Positions 23,491-33,123 of a stretch of DNA of 64,000 bases are shown here, in pieces; the stretch's first letter is position 1; each line of letters starts with the position of its first letter. A model generated the notes under the pieces. The model had not been told where the DNA came from. It searched no databases and saw only the letters and a program-made list of their open reading frames with translations. Made by a program: the position numbers and the translations under genes. The stretch is from assembly GCA_002319075.1 (NCBI GenBank), contig NVQB01000001.1, positions 2,790,001 through 2,854,000 of the forward strand. Direction: 5' to 3'. The stretch comes from Sphingobacteriaceae bacterium. GTDB taxonomy: Bacteria; Bacteroidota; Bacteroidia; B-17B0; Aurantibacillaceae.

Positions 23491-23907
23491 TTAAATATTG
23501 TCGAGTAAGGCTTGCGTAAGAGGTTTGTTTAAAAATACAATATCTTTTGAGAGCGCTTTCGATTTTTCTTTGTCATCGGTAGAAACAGAAGAAGTTAAAA
23601 TTACCAATTTTGGTTTTTTAGGTGTTCTTTCAAGTGTTTTTTGAAACGCGTGTATGAATTGAAAGCCATCTACAATCGGCATATTGATGTCGACAAAAAT
23701 TACATCGGGGAAAACCTGAGGAAATTCTTTCGAAGTGGTAGCAAGGTTATTTAAAAATTCGAGCGCGCTATTGGAGCTTGTATTTATATAAACGTATTTA
23801 GAAAAGCGATAAGAAGTAATAAGCTGCTCATTGATGAAATTATCTACTTCTTCATCGTCGATCAACATCACATATTTATGTTTAAAATTTGGTTCGTCGT
23901 TATTCAT
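23491..23907 (-). CDS. Single-domain response regulator
   Basis: 138 residues: receiver with acidic IDDEE, phosphoacceptor Asp in VIFVDINMPIVDG, Ser/Thr in VILTSSVST, and Lys in VFLNKPLT. No output domain. It lies 13 bp downstream of the seven-PAS kinase gene on the same strand, so it is the natural partner of that kinase. Kinases of this HisKA class in Bacteroidota are often paired with a lone receiver. Confidence 0.93.
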   Translation of the reverse strand: MNNDEPNFKHKYVMLIDDEEVDNFINEQLITSYRFSKYVYINTSSNSALEFLNNLATTSKEFPQVFPDVIFVDINMPIVDGFQFIHAFQKTLERTPKKPKLVILTSSVSTDDKEKSKALSKDIVFLNKPLTQALLDNI

Positions 23908-23920
23908 TTGATGGGTTTTT

Positions 23921-26900
23921 TTAAAAGGTTATAATAAATTCTGTGCCAACATTTACCTCGCTCCTAATCTCTATTGATCCGCCAAATGATTCGAGTTGCG
24001 ATTTAATGAGAAATAAACCTAACCCTTTTCCTTCGAGGTTATGATGAAAACGCTGGTAAAGTTGAAATACTTTTTTTCCGTGAAGCTTCATGTCAATTCC
24101 GATTCCGTTATCACTAAATCTAAGAATAGTTTTTCCATTTGCCAGCTCTGTTCTAACATTAATTTTAAGGGTTTTCGCTTTGTTACGGTATTTTAAAGCA
24201 TTGGTTACTAAATTCAAAAAAATACTGTCCAGATAAGATTTATTAAAACTTATTTCATAAACCTCGCTAAAATCATACACAATCTCTGCGCCGCATTCCT
24301 TAATTAAAGTATCGCATTGATCAATTGTTTTCTGAAAGGTGGTAAAGAAGGAAAGACGCTCCCTTTGAACAGTAGGAGTATCCTTTACGGTTAAGATAGT
24401 ATTGAGATCTTTTATAGTTTCATCAAACCGGAGGGTTGATTTTTTTATCCCTTCAAGAATTTGCAGCAAAGTAGGATCTTCTATTTTGAAATTATCAAGC
24501 AAATTGGACAATCCCATTAAACTCGCTACCGGTCCGCGAAGATTATGGGATGTTATATAAGCAAATTGTTGCAGGTCTTTGTTGTTCTGAGATAACTCTT
24601 TAATAAAGCTTTCTTTTTCCTGCGAATTTTTAAGGAGGAGTTCTTCGTATTTTTTTCTTTCGGTAATGTTGCGAAGAAAGCAAGCTGTGCCTACAACTTC
24701 GTGGTCATTATATATTGGATAAAACGAAATTTCAGACCAACTTAGTTCCGAGCCATCATTTTCCATAACCTCTGTGAAAGATTCTCCTGCTAAAGCGCGC
24801 TCATAAAACCCTTTAAATCTTCTTCGTATTTTTTCGTCATGTTGAATGGCAAGCAGATCGGTGTCTTTGCTGACAGGTTTTCCCGTACTGTGCAGAACAA
24901 GTTCTGAAAACGGTTTATTGTAGGTTATTAATTTCCGATTCTGATCTACACTCCACATTAAATCACTGGTATTATTTATGAGCGATTCGAGATTTTTCCG
25001 GTCGAACTCCCGTTCGCGTTCCATGGTTTTTTTCTCTGTAATGTCGCTGCCAACTATGCAAAAACCGGTTATTTTAGTGCCTCTGCTCACCGGACTAATC
25101 GTAAAATCTAACCAGATTAGTTTCCCGCGATCGGTTTCAAAGGCTCTGCTGAATTGAAAAGTTTTTCCCGACAGCGTTTTTCGAATAATGCTTCTGAGAA
25201 AATGTTTCATTTTCTCGTCAATGATATCGAGTATGGAAGCACCTAGTTTAATTTCTGTTTCGTAAGCTACTTTCAGGTGTTTTACAGCATGCGCGTTAAA
25301 CGCTTTAATGGTGCCGTCAGGATCCATTAAAATAAACGCTTGTAAGGCGTTATCAAAAATAGTTCTTAAGTTTTCTTCTGATTTAACGATCTGTTCCTGC
25401 GATAATTTTTTATTGGTTATGTCCAGAATGGCCACACAAATCCCTTCTGTTTCCCCGTTTTCCCATACAGGAGTGAAAGTTATATTGTACCATATTTTTT
25501 TTTCGGGTGTTGAATAGTAATCAATTTCATACTGCACAGTTTCACCCTTTAGAACTTTTTCACGAACATTGTAAAGGAAGTCTTTTCTTTGTGAGTTCAC
25601 ATACTCAATCATTAGCCTGCCTTGTTCTATCTCGTTATTTCCGAATTTAAAAATTGGGCTGGCCTGGGCTTTTTTATTAAAGGCTTTAATTTTTAAATTT
25701 CTATCCATTAAAACAAAAGCTTCTGTAGCGTTTTCAATAATGGCACTTAAGTTGTTTTCCGAGTATCTGATTTTTTCTTCGGCTATTTTTTTATCGGTAA
25801 TGTCACGGGCAATGATCGAAGCTCCGGTAACTACTTCGTTTTGAAAGATGGGTGAAATGGTTAAAGAGACAAAAACCTTTTCACCATTCTTCTTAATACG
25901 CAGTGTTTCAAAATGTTTGATGTTTTCGCGGCTCTTCAGTTTATCCACCGTATGATAAGATTCGTCAATTTCAGCAAGTGGCAGAAATTCTGAAGCATCC
26001 ATTCCAATGGCTTCTGCTTCGGTATAACCAAAAAGTTCTTCTGCTGAACGATTCCAGCTGGTTATTGTGCCGTCTAAAGTGCGACTGATAATTGCATCCT
26101 GGGAAGAAGTTACAATAGTTGCAAAGAGTGATTTCTGCTCGTCCAGTTTTTTCTTTTCAGTGATATCTTCAAACAGAAGAACTATAAATCCTTTTTTAGG
26201 ACTGTAAATGGAAACGGAAAAGCAAATACTCAGCGAGTCTATAAATAATTCAGAAGTGCCTACGGTGCGTTCGGCCGTTACTTTCGTGATCAGATTAAAA
26301 AAATGCTGATGCTGTTTCAGATCCGGAACAAGTTCTAAAACTCTTTTTCCGGCAGGGTTTTTTAAACCAGTTATAGTTTCAAAAGATTTGTTTACAGCTA
26401 TGTACGTGTAATCAACAACGGTAGTATTTTCATAAATGAGTTCGCAGTAGGCAAAACCACTTAAGAGATTTTCAAAAAGATTTCTGTAAAAAATTTCATT
26501 TTCTTCCCGTTGTTCTTCTATCTTCTTTTTTTCTGTAACATCCCTGAAATTACAAACGATGGCCTGTACGTTTTCGTCCTGCAAGAGGTTTGAAACGGTT
26601 CCTTCTATTAACAGATAGTTTCCGTTTTTTGCCCGAAGGAGGTTACTCGATTCAATTCGTTTGCCTGGTCGTTGAAGAATGGCCTGAAGTTTTTGATGAG
26701 AAGTAGGTGTGTTTTCGTTCGGCATAAAACTGAAGAAAGATTTTCCTATTATATCTTCTTCTTCGTAACCGGTGGCTCTTATAAAGGCAGGACTCACATA
26801 GATAATAATTCCCTCTGCATTCATCATCGTTATAATGTCTTCAGAGTTTTCAATCAGTGCCCGGAAACGTTTTTCATTTTTTTCGAGTAATAATTGCGTG

Positions 26901-27496
26901 CCTTTTTTTGCAGTAATGTCTTTAATAAGAACCGAGAGCCCATCGTAAGAAGGATAAATATGATTTTCCAGCCAGGTACGTGTAGGTTCGTAAAAGTCGG
27001 TGAGCGAAATGTATTTTTGTTCAATAAGTGCTTTTTCCATAGCCTGAAAAGTGCGGGTACTCATAAATTCGGGGTAAACATCACCGATATATTTTCCTAC
27101 TACGTCATGATGAGTTTTGCCCGTGCTTTTTAACACATTTTCATTTACATAAGTATAAAAGAGGTTCTTATCGACTGAAACAAATCCTTCTGAGATACGG
27201 TTTATTAATGTTTTATAGTTTTCTTCACTCCTTATAACAGCCGCCCAACTTGCGCGCATCTCATGCGTTTTCTTTTGTTCAGCCATATAGGCTAAAATCA
27301 GTTTATAACAGAAAAAAAAGGCGGTGAGGGTGGATATGACAATCAAAATAACATTCTCGAGCGTATCAGCTGATTGTTCTGGATAATACTGAATCAGTAT
27401 CCGTTCAATCATGGGATCAATAAAAAAAACGAAAATGTTACAATAGAGGCAAAAAAAAAGGGTTATAATAAGCGTAATTCGCAGCGCTGGTTTCAT
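23921..27496 (-). CDS. Multi-PAS sensor histidine kinase
   Basis: 1191 residues. Two membrane helices lie in the first 70 residues, with a short loop. Seven PAS domains follow, recognisable by repeated starts such as YKTLINRISEGFVSVD, FRALIENSEDIITMM, FATIVTSSQDAIISRTLDG, LSAIIENATEAFVLMD, LRTIFDNALQAFILMD and LESLINNTSDLMWSVD, each often closed by a PAC ending DITEKK-like. The kinase core has phospho-His in FAYITSHNLRGPVASLMGL, then HATPase with FSDNGIGIDM and GKGLGLFLIKSQ. No receiver is fused. PAS 5 and 6 share LMD and IKAFN and look like a recent duplication. It probably senses redox or small ligands in the cytosol. Confidence 0.94.
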   Translation of the reverse strand: MKPALRITLIITLFFCLYCNIFVFFIDPMIERILIQYYPEQSADTLENVILIVISTLTAFFFCYKLILAYMAEQKKTHEMRASWAAVIRSEENYKTLINRISEGFVSVDKNLFYTYVNENVLKSTGKTHHDVVGKYIGDVYPEFMSTRTFQAMEKALIEQKYISLTDFYEPTRTWLENHIYPSYDGLSVLIKDITAKKGTQLLLEKNEKRFRALIENSEDIITMMNAEGIIIYVSPAFIRATGYEEEDIIGKSFFSFMPNENTPTSHQKLQAILQRPGKRIESSNLLRAKNGNYLLIEGTVSNLLQDENVQAIVCNFRDVTEKKKIEEQREENEIFYRNLFENLLSGFAYCELIYENTTVVDYTYIAVNKSFETITGLKNPAGKRVLELVPDLKQHQHFFNLITKVTAERTVGTSELFIDSLSICFSVSIYSPKKGFIVLLFEDITEKKKLDEQKSLFATIVTSSQDAIISRTLDGTITSWNRSAEELFGYTEAEAIGMDASEFLPLAEIDESYHTVDKLKSRENIKHFETLRIKKNGEKVFVSLTISPIFQNEVVTGASIIARDITDKKIAEEKIRYSENNLSAIIENATEAFVLMDRNLKIKAFNKKAQASPIFKFGNNEIEQGRLMIEYVNSQRKDFLYNVREKVLKGETVQYEIDYYSTPEKKIWYNITFTPVWENGETEGICVAILDITNKKLSQEQIVKSEENLRTIFDNALQAFILMDPDGTIKAFNAHAVKHLKVAYETEIKLGASILDIIDEKMKHFLRSIIRKTLSGKTFQFSRAFETDRGKLIWLDFTISPVSRGTKITGFCIVGSDITEKKTMEREREFDRKNLESLINNTSDLMWSVDQNRKLITYNKPFSELVLHSTGKPVSKDTDLLAIQHDEKIRRRFKGFYERALAGESFTEVMENDGSELSWSEISFYPIYNDHEVVGTACFLRNITERKKYEELLLKNSQEKESFIKELSQNNKDLQQFAYITSHNLRGPVASLMGLSNLLDNFKIEDPTLLQILEGIKKSTLRFDETIKDLNTILTVKDTPTVQRERLSFFTTFQKTIDQCDTLIKECGAEIVYDFSEVYEISFNKSYLDSIFLNLVTNALKYRNKAKTLKINVRTELANGKTILRFSDNGIGIDMKLHGKKVFQLYQRFHHNLEGKGLGLFLIKSQLESFGGSIEIRSEVNVGTEFIITF

Positions 27497-27640
27497 TCCT
27501 TAAACTAGTTTCTTTGGTGGGTTAATCCCTATAAAGTTATTTAAAAAACGGGCTCTTGGAATTCTCTGTGTTAAAAATGCCTATGGAATTATTACAGATG
27601 TAAGTTTTATAGTTTTTTTGTAAGTGGGTGTGGTTTTCTT

Positions 27641-29014
27641 TTACATTTTAACCCCAATAAAACAAATATCGTCCACTTGTTCAAGGTTGCCCATCCAATG
27701 TAACAAGTTGTCGGTGATCAGGCCTTTTTGTTTAATCATGGTCTTTTTATAAATAGATAAGAGTAATTTTTTGATGCGTTTTTGCATGTATTTTTTAGAG
27801 GAAGATCCGCCAAACTGGTCGGCGTAACCGTCGGTAAATAAATAGAAGCAGTCGCCCTGATTTAGTTGCAAGTGGTGCGTGGTAAAAGGCAAGGGATTGT
27901 CTGTTTTTGCTACTGCTTGTTTATTGGGTTTAATGATGGTGAGTTCATCACTGTTTTCTCGTATAACCCAAAGGGGACTGTTAGCGCCAGCCCATTTAAT
28001 ACTGCGTTTTTCTTTGTCAATGAGACAGAGCGAAATATCCATGCCATCAGTTATCTCGTCGGTATCGGAATGCTGAAAAAAATCGGTTACCAGTTCACGA
28101 ACTTTGTCTAAAATTTGTCCTGGATCGGTAAGTCCGAATTCTTTTACAGCCTGGTTCAGCGAATTCGTGCATACTACACTTACCATGGCGCCTGGTACAC
28201 CATGTCCGGTGCTATCGGCAGCAGCAAAAAGAACCTCGTTTGAATTTAAAGGATGCATCCAATAAAAATCGCCGGCCACAATGTCTTTTGGCCTGTAGAG
28301 AATAAAACTTTCTGACAGGTAGTTTTTTATGTCGCTCAGCGAAGGCAAGATCGCACTCTGTATATGCTTAGCGTATCTTAACGAATCATTGATCTGACTA
28401 TTTTTATTTTCAAGGATCGCGTTTTGATTCAGAATTCTTTTTTGATACGCGGAGTTTTGCCTTACAAACGCCGTAAAGAACAAAGTGGTGAAAGCAAACA
28501 GAATAAAGTAATTAAAATACCCATAAATTGTAAGCACAGTAGTAAGTTGAACAGATTTGATTGATACTGCAGTTTTAACAGGTAATAAAAAAAGCAAAGC
28601 AAAAAAGCCAAGGAGAGAAAGTGCGAAGATAAAGTAGCGCAGAAGTTTCATCTCGTCAAAAAAAACGATGGTAGTCATGCAAATGCACAGAAGGAAAAAA
28701 TGGAAGTTGGTGAATAGACCAAAAGCCATACTGGTTAAGGTCATAAGCACAAGCATACTGAAAGTTAAAAGTATAAAGCCTTGTAAATGCTTTTTGTAGG
28801 CTTGCAGGAAAAAACAGGAAATCGCCATGCAAAATATAGACATGGTAATACTCATCAACGTATATAGTTTAAAGTATAAATGCATTGGAACATAGCCCAA
28901 GCAGGCAATACATACAAAAATGATAATCAGGTTGTTTAATTTGATTTTGCGATTCAAACTCTCGCTGTTTCGTTTCGAAATGCCAATGTTTAGCACGTTT
29001 TTTAAAGGACGCAT
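27641..29014 (-). CDS. Membrane-bound SpoIIE-type PP2C phosphatase
   Basis: 457 residues. The N-terminal half holds about seven membrane helices (residues about 27-195), then a short coiled coil with SQINDSLRYAKHIQSAILPS, a signature of Bacteroidota SpoIIE proteins, then the phosphatase domain with metal-binding Asp in AGDFYWMH and in FAAADSTGHGVPGAMVS, and a late DGYADQFGG. These enzymes dephosphorylate anti-sigma-factor antagonists or partner proteins. No RsbV/RsbW partner is adjacent. It lies between two kinase genes on the same strand. Confidence 0.93.
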   Translation of the reverse strand: MRPLKNVLNIGISKRNSESLNRKIKLNNLIIIFVCIACLGYVPMHLYFKLYTLMSITMSIFCMAISCFFLQAYKKHLQGFILLTFSMLVLMTLTSMAFGLFTNFHFFLLCICMTTIVFFDEMKLLRYFIFALSLLGFFALLFLLPVKTAVSIKSVQLTTVLTIYGYFNYFILFAFTTLFFTAFVRQNSAYQKRILNQNAILENKNSQINDSLRYAKHIQSAILPSLSDIKNYLSESFILYRPKDIVAGDFYWMHPLNSNEVLFAAADSTGHGVPGAMVSVVCTNSLNQAVKEFGLTDPGQILDKVRELVTDFFQHSDTDEITDGMDISLCLIDKEKRSIKWAGANSPLWVIRENSDELTIIKPNKQAVAKTDNPLPFTTHHLQLNQGDCFYLFTDGYADQFGGSSSKKYMQKRIKKLLLSIYKKTMIKQKGLITDNLLHWMGNLEQVDDICFIGVKM

Positions 29015-29135
29015 AGTACAGTTTTTTTATCTGGTATAAAGATAGGAACACTCCTTTTTTTAATCCGGCATCCTATGTTTTATTCATTCATATGTAAGAT
29101 TGTTGTTTAGCCTGTTTAACCAGGAGTAATGCCAA

Positions 29136-31673
29136 TCAGGGTTGATATTCGAATCTTGGACGGTCGCCGTTATCTGGTCCGAACTCTATCTGTAGCTCGT
29201 TCATCACCTGGTTTAAAATGTCATCAGCATAACTCACTAACTTTTCAAGTTTTACAGAATAAATTCCTTCTTTCGCATTTTTTTCAATTTCGCGTACTTC
29301 CAATTTCAGACAATCAATGTGAAAGCCATCAATACTTGGTTTTAGTTGATGCGAGATTTGAAAAACAGTTTTAAGATCTTTAATTGCAAGAGCTTCTTTC
29401 ATTTGTTTGAGTGAAGAATTCGTTTGACGGATAAAAATTTCAACAAGTTTTTCCATGTACGCCTTATCGCCACCACTCAATAAATTCAGCTCATCCATAT
29501 TGTATAATTTTTTAGAAGCGTAGGAGATCGCTTCTGCATTTTCAATGATTTCAGTTTTTCCAAGTTGTTTATAGATGCTGTCCATTAAGACTTTTTCTTC
29601 AAAGGGCTTGGTAACATAATCATTCATGCCAATACTTAAACAATGGTCGCTCTCTGTTTTAAACGCATTAGCACTCAAAGCTATAATAGGCGTTTTTAAT
29701 TTTAATGTGTGGCGAATGTTTTGAGTTGCTGTAATGCCATCCATAACGGGCATTTGCAAATCCATTAAAATCACATCAAATTTTTCAGTTTCAAGTAGTT
29801 TAACCGCTTCAGCGCCATTGGTAGCAATGCTAACACTAAAATTGTTACGTTCTAAAGTTCTGGTGGCCACAAGACGGTTAAATTCATTGTCTTCCGTTAA
29901 TAAAACTTTTATCTGAACATTGTTCGCAGTTTTCTTCTGAACACTGTTTTTCTCCACCTCTATTTCTTGTCCTATTGGTAAAGTTAATTTTATTTGAATG
30001 GTAGTGCCATGATGACGTTTACTTTGAACATCAATAGTTCCATTCATCAGCTGGATGAGTTCGCGGGTAATTGCCATACCCAGTCCTGTGCCTCCATAAT
30101 TGCGCGCCGTGGTAACATCTTCCTGTGAAAATTTTGAAAAAATATTTTTCACATAATTTTCTCCCATGCCAATACCAGTGTCTTTAATTGAAAGCAAGAT
30201 AGTTTGATGGGTTGAAGTTTCCGTTTCTAATTCACAGGCAATGCTCACCCCACCTGTTTGCGTAAATTTCACAGCGTTTCCGAGTAAGTTTAAAAAGATC
30301 TGGCGAATGCGTGTTGGATCTCCCACTAAAGTTTTTTTAATGTCGGGTGATACAGTAGCATTCAGGTAGAGATTTTTTTCTGAGGCAGAATTTTTCATGA
30401 TGTTCACTACATTTTTCAAAACTTCATCCGGGTTAAAATTCTGCATCTCTAACTGAAATTCTCCCGCTTCAATTTTAGAAATATCGAGAATATTATTTAG
30501 TACAGATAATAAATGTTGAGAAGCAGTAGAAGTGATCTGAACGTAATGGCGCTGATTCGCGCTCAGATTTTCGTAAGATAATTCACGGATCATCCCGATT
30601 ATCGCATTCAAAGGCGTTCTGATTTCATGACTCATGTTAGCTAAGAATGCTTCTTTTGCCTGGGAAGATTCTTCCGCTTTTTTCTGAGAAATTTTAAGTT
30701 TTTGTTCAAGCGTTTTACGCTCTGTAATATCGAGGTGAATTCCAATTGAGCCTATGAGATTTCCACCATCATCGTAATTTGGAGCTCCACTCACCATCCA
30801 CCATCTTAGCTCTCCTGATTTATTTTTTATTTCTATCTCATAGATATCCGACAATCCATTTGAACGTTGTGCAGTTTTATTTTTTAAAGTGCTTTTGCTT
30901 GATTCAGATACCAAAACATCTACAATGTTTTTGCCAATTAATTCTTCTTTTTTGTAGCCGGAAAGGTCACAGAAACCCTGGTTGCAGTAACGGATAATCT
31001 CGCGAAGATCCACTTCCACAAGTCCCATATGGATGTTCGCGATAATGTTGCGGTATTTCTCTTCCCTTAAAATAATGGTTTTTTCAGAAGCTTTTCTTTC
31101 TGTTATGTCAATTGCAAGAGCAGTCATTTCGAAATCAACTTCGCTAAGTTGTGTATGCTGTACACTTTGACCGATCCATCGCTCGTTTCCACTCTTGGTT
31201 ATTATCGGAAATTCGAGATAGGAGGTAGCTTGTTTATTTTCAATTTGAAGCAAATAAACGTTCGCAGCCATCTTTCTGAAATCTTCGCGAATCAATTTTG
31301 AGAAATGTGTATTTAATAATTCGATGGCTGAAAATCCAGTCATACGTTCCATTACAGGATTTACAAAGGTGAAATAACCCATGCGGTTAGTTTTGTAAAT
31401 TACGTCGGTAGATCGTTCAAGTATGTTACGGTATTTTTCTTCGCTCTTTTTTAAAGCTTCGATAGCTCTTTTTTTCTCGGTTTGTTTTTTTCTTAAACGT
31501 AAATATTCCTGCTCATCGCATTTGTGTGTTTTAGAAAGTTTTTCGTTTTCACTTTCAAATGTTGCATACGTTTGCTGAACGGCTGCGATAAATTTTTTAA
31601 AATCATCATTTTTCTCAGCGCCGTCAGGAAGAAAGTTTTTAATCTGGTTCTGGAGTAACTTATGAAGTTCCAT
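29136..31673 (-). CDS. Soluble hybrid histidine kinase (PAS-PAS-HK-REC-Hpt)
   Basis: 845 residues without membrane segments. An N-terminal coiled coil (to about residue 75) leads to two PAS domains (EKYRNILERSTDVIYKT and EKYRNIIANIHMGLVEVD). HisKA has His349 in MSHEIRTPLNAIIGM, HATPase has DTGIGMG and YGGTGLGMAIT, and the receiver has Asp638 in VILMDLQMPVMDG. The C-terminal Hpt carries ISHQLKPSIDGF, where the Lys two residues after His matches the usual HxLK pattern. It is a full phosphorelay protein like the one at 10.2-12.4 kb but cytosolic. Its partner regulator is not obvious. Confidence 0.94.
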   Translation of the reverse strand: MELHKLLQNQIKNFLPDGAEKNDDFKKFIAAVQQTYATFESENEKLSKTHKCDEQEYLRLRKKQTEKKRAIEALKKSEEKYRNILERSTDVIYKTNRMGYFTFVNPVMERMTGFSAIELLNTHFSKLIREDFRKMAANVYLLQIENKQATSYLEFPIITKSGNERWIGQSVQHTQLSEVDFEMTALAIDITERKASEKTIILREEKYRNIIANIHMGLVEVDLREIIRYCNQGFCDLSGYKKEELIGKNIVDVLVSESSKSTLKNKTAQRSNGLSDIYEIEIKNKSGELRWWMVSGAPNYDDGGNLIGSIGIHLDITERKTLEQKLKISQKKAEESSQAKEAFLANMSHEIRTPLNAIIGMIRELSYENLSANQRHYVQITSTASQHLLSVLNNILDISKIEAGEFQLEMQNFNPDEVLKNVVNIMKNSASEKNLYLNATVSPDIKKTLVGDPTRIRQIFLNLLGNAVKFTQTGGVSIACELETETSTHQTILLSIKDTGIGMGENYVKNIFSKFSQEDVTTARNYGGTGLGMAITRELIQLMNGTIDVQSKRHHGTTIQIKLTLPIGQEIEVEKNSVQKKTANNVQIKVLLTEDNEFNRLVATRTLERNNFSVSIATNGAEAVKLLETEKFDVILMDLQMPVMDGITATQNIRHTLKLKTPIIALSANAFKTESDHCLSIGMNDYVTKPFEEKVLMDSIYKQLGKTEIIENAEAISYASKKLYNMDELNLLSGGDKAYMEKLVEIFIRQTNSSLKQMKEALAIKDLKTVFQISHQLKPSIDGFHIDCLKLEVREIEKNAKEGIYSVKLEKLVSYADDILNQVMNELQIEFGPDNGDRPRFEYQP

Positions 31674-31842
31674 TTTTTCTAATTTTTTGCTGCGTTAGAT
31701 TTATACAGTAAAAATAGAGTTTGATAACATGGCAAAACTGAGCAGAACAGTCTAAAGAAAACACATGTAAGATTTAGAAGATTTTTGTGATTAAATCACC
31801 GTGAAAATGCGGGTTTTGGCCTCTAAAAGATGGGAGTGAAGC

Positions 31843-31876
31843 AAAAAAAAATGTCCCGCTATGCGAAACATTTTTT
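31843..31876 (-). terminator. Intrinsic terminator downstream of paaE
   Basis: AAAAATGT and ACATTTTT arms enclose a CGC-TAT-GCG inner stem, giving a T-tract on the minus strand just after the paaE stop. Confidence 0.65.
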
Positions 31877-31898
31877 ATTGGTATAAATTTAATTTTTT

Positions 31899-32963
31899 CT
31901 ATGCATCGTAATCGATTACTACTGTTGGAGTAATCGGATGTGCCTGGCAGGTTAAAATAAATCCTTCTTCTACTTCCGCGTCGGTTAAAGCGAAGTTAGC
32001 GGTCATTTTTACCTGACCTTCTAATACTTTAGCGCGGCATGTACAACAAACTGCTCCTTTACAACTAAAAGGTGCGTCAACGCCTGCTTCTATTGCAGCG
32101 TCCAGTATGCTAATACTGCTTGTTTCCAGGTTAAATTCGGTTTCAATTCCGTATTGCAGAACTTTTACTTTTGCATTTACATTACCACCTGTTGCTACTT
32201 CTGCTTTTGCTACAGCTTCAATAACAGCAGTAAAGTATTCAATGTGAATTTTTTCTTTCGGAACTTTTAGTGCTTCCAGCGTGGTTTTTACGTTTTCCAT
32301 CATTGGCGCAGGACCACAAACAAAGTATTCGTCGGCATTTAAACCGCCAAAGGTTTCCACCAAAGTTTTTGTTTTTTCTGTAGTAAGAATCCCGGTTTGC
32401 AAGTCTGATATTTTTTGAATCGGCTGATCGTAAACATGCACTACAGTGAGGTTTGGATTATTTCCCGAAATAACATCCAATTCTTCTCTAAAAATAGAAG
32501 TCTCTTCACTTCTGTTGGCGTAAATTAAAGTGATCTTGCTTTGTTTTTCTACATACAAAACGCTCTTTAAAATACTCATCATGGGAGTAATTCCGCTACC
32601 ACCTGCAAAAAGAACGTAATTTTTTGATTTGGCACCAGATAACACGGTATGAAAATTTCCCATCGGCGTCATCACTTCTATCATATCTCCCACTTTTAAC
32701 TCGCGGTTGATATAGGTGGATACAAGCCCGCCGTTAACTTCTTTAATAGCCACGCGCAATTCTTTTTCGCTGTACGGACTCGAGCAAAGACTGTAAGAAC
32801 GCCTTACTTCTTCTCCTTTTAAATTAAGTTTTAAAGTAACATACTGCCCTTGTTTAAATTGGTACTCGGGTTGTTGTTGTGGAGGAACTTCAAAAGCAAT
32901 GGAAACTGCATCTGCTGTTTCGCGACGGATATCTTTGATCTTAAGTGTATGAAAACGTGCCAT
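31899..32963 (-). CDS. paaE: Phenylacetyl-CoA epoxidase reductase subunit
   Basis: 354 residues. The N-terminal two thirds are a ferredoxin-NADP reductase module (FAD site RRSYSLCSSPYS, NAD(P) site LFAGGSGITPMMSIL, CGPAPMMENV). The C-terminal 90 residues are a plant-type 2Fe-2S ferredoxin with cysteines in FSCKGAVCCTCRAKV and LTCQAHP. It passes electrons from NADPH to the di-iron PaaA-PaaC oxygenase, which epoxidises the ring of phenylacetyl-CoA. It is divergent from paaABC, with 160 bp between starts, instead of being the fifth gene of a paaABCDE operon as in E. coli. Confidence 0.94.
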   Translation of the reverse strand: MARFHTLKIKDIRRETADAVSIAFEVPPQQQPEYQFKQGQYVTLKLNLKGEEVRRSYSLCSSPYSEKELRVAIKEVNGGLVSTYINRELKVGDMIEVMTPMGNFHTVLSGAKSKNYVLFAGGSGITPMMSILKSVLYVEKQSKITLIYANRSEETSIFREELDVISGNNPNLTVVHVYDQPIQKISDLQTGILTTEKTKTLVETFGGLNADEYFVCGPAPMMENVKTTLEALKVPKEKIHIEYFTAVIEAVAKAEVATGGNVNAKVKVLQYGIETEFNLETSSISILDAAIEAGVDAPFSCKGAVCCTCRAKVLEGQVKMTANFALTDAEVEEGFILTCQAHPITPTVVIDYDA

Positions 32964-33066
32964 AGGTTTAATATAGGCTGCAAAAATAGCCGTTTTAAGC
33001 CTATAAAAAAATTAAAATTCCACACGAATCACCTTGCTTTCGGGTAACGAATAAATACCGTTTTTT

Positions 33067-33097
33067 TTGATTTAAAAGCCTATAAATCCTATCTTTG
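33067..33097 (+). promoter_or_regulatory. Promoter of paaABC
   Basis: TTG at 33067-33069, a 20-bp spacer and TATCTTTG at 33090-33097 match the Bacteroidota TTTG / TAnnTTTG promoter. The predicted start is near 33104, about 20 nt before the paaA ATG. No RCCK double box is in register. Confidence 0.72.
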
Positions 33098-33123
33098 CAG
33101 CAATAATTTAATTCCAGCAGATT

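Noticed and set aside
33031-33097. RCCK double box at the paaA promoter
   Set aside because: ACCG at 33057 is 33, not 34, bp from the -7 element, and the next ACC is 26 bp away. The promoter has a normal -33 TTG.
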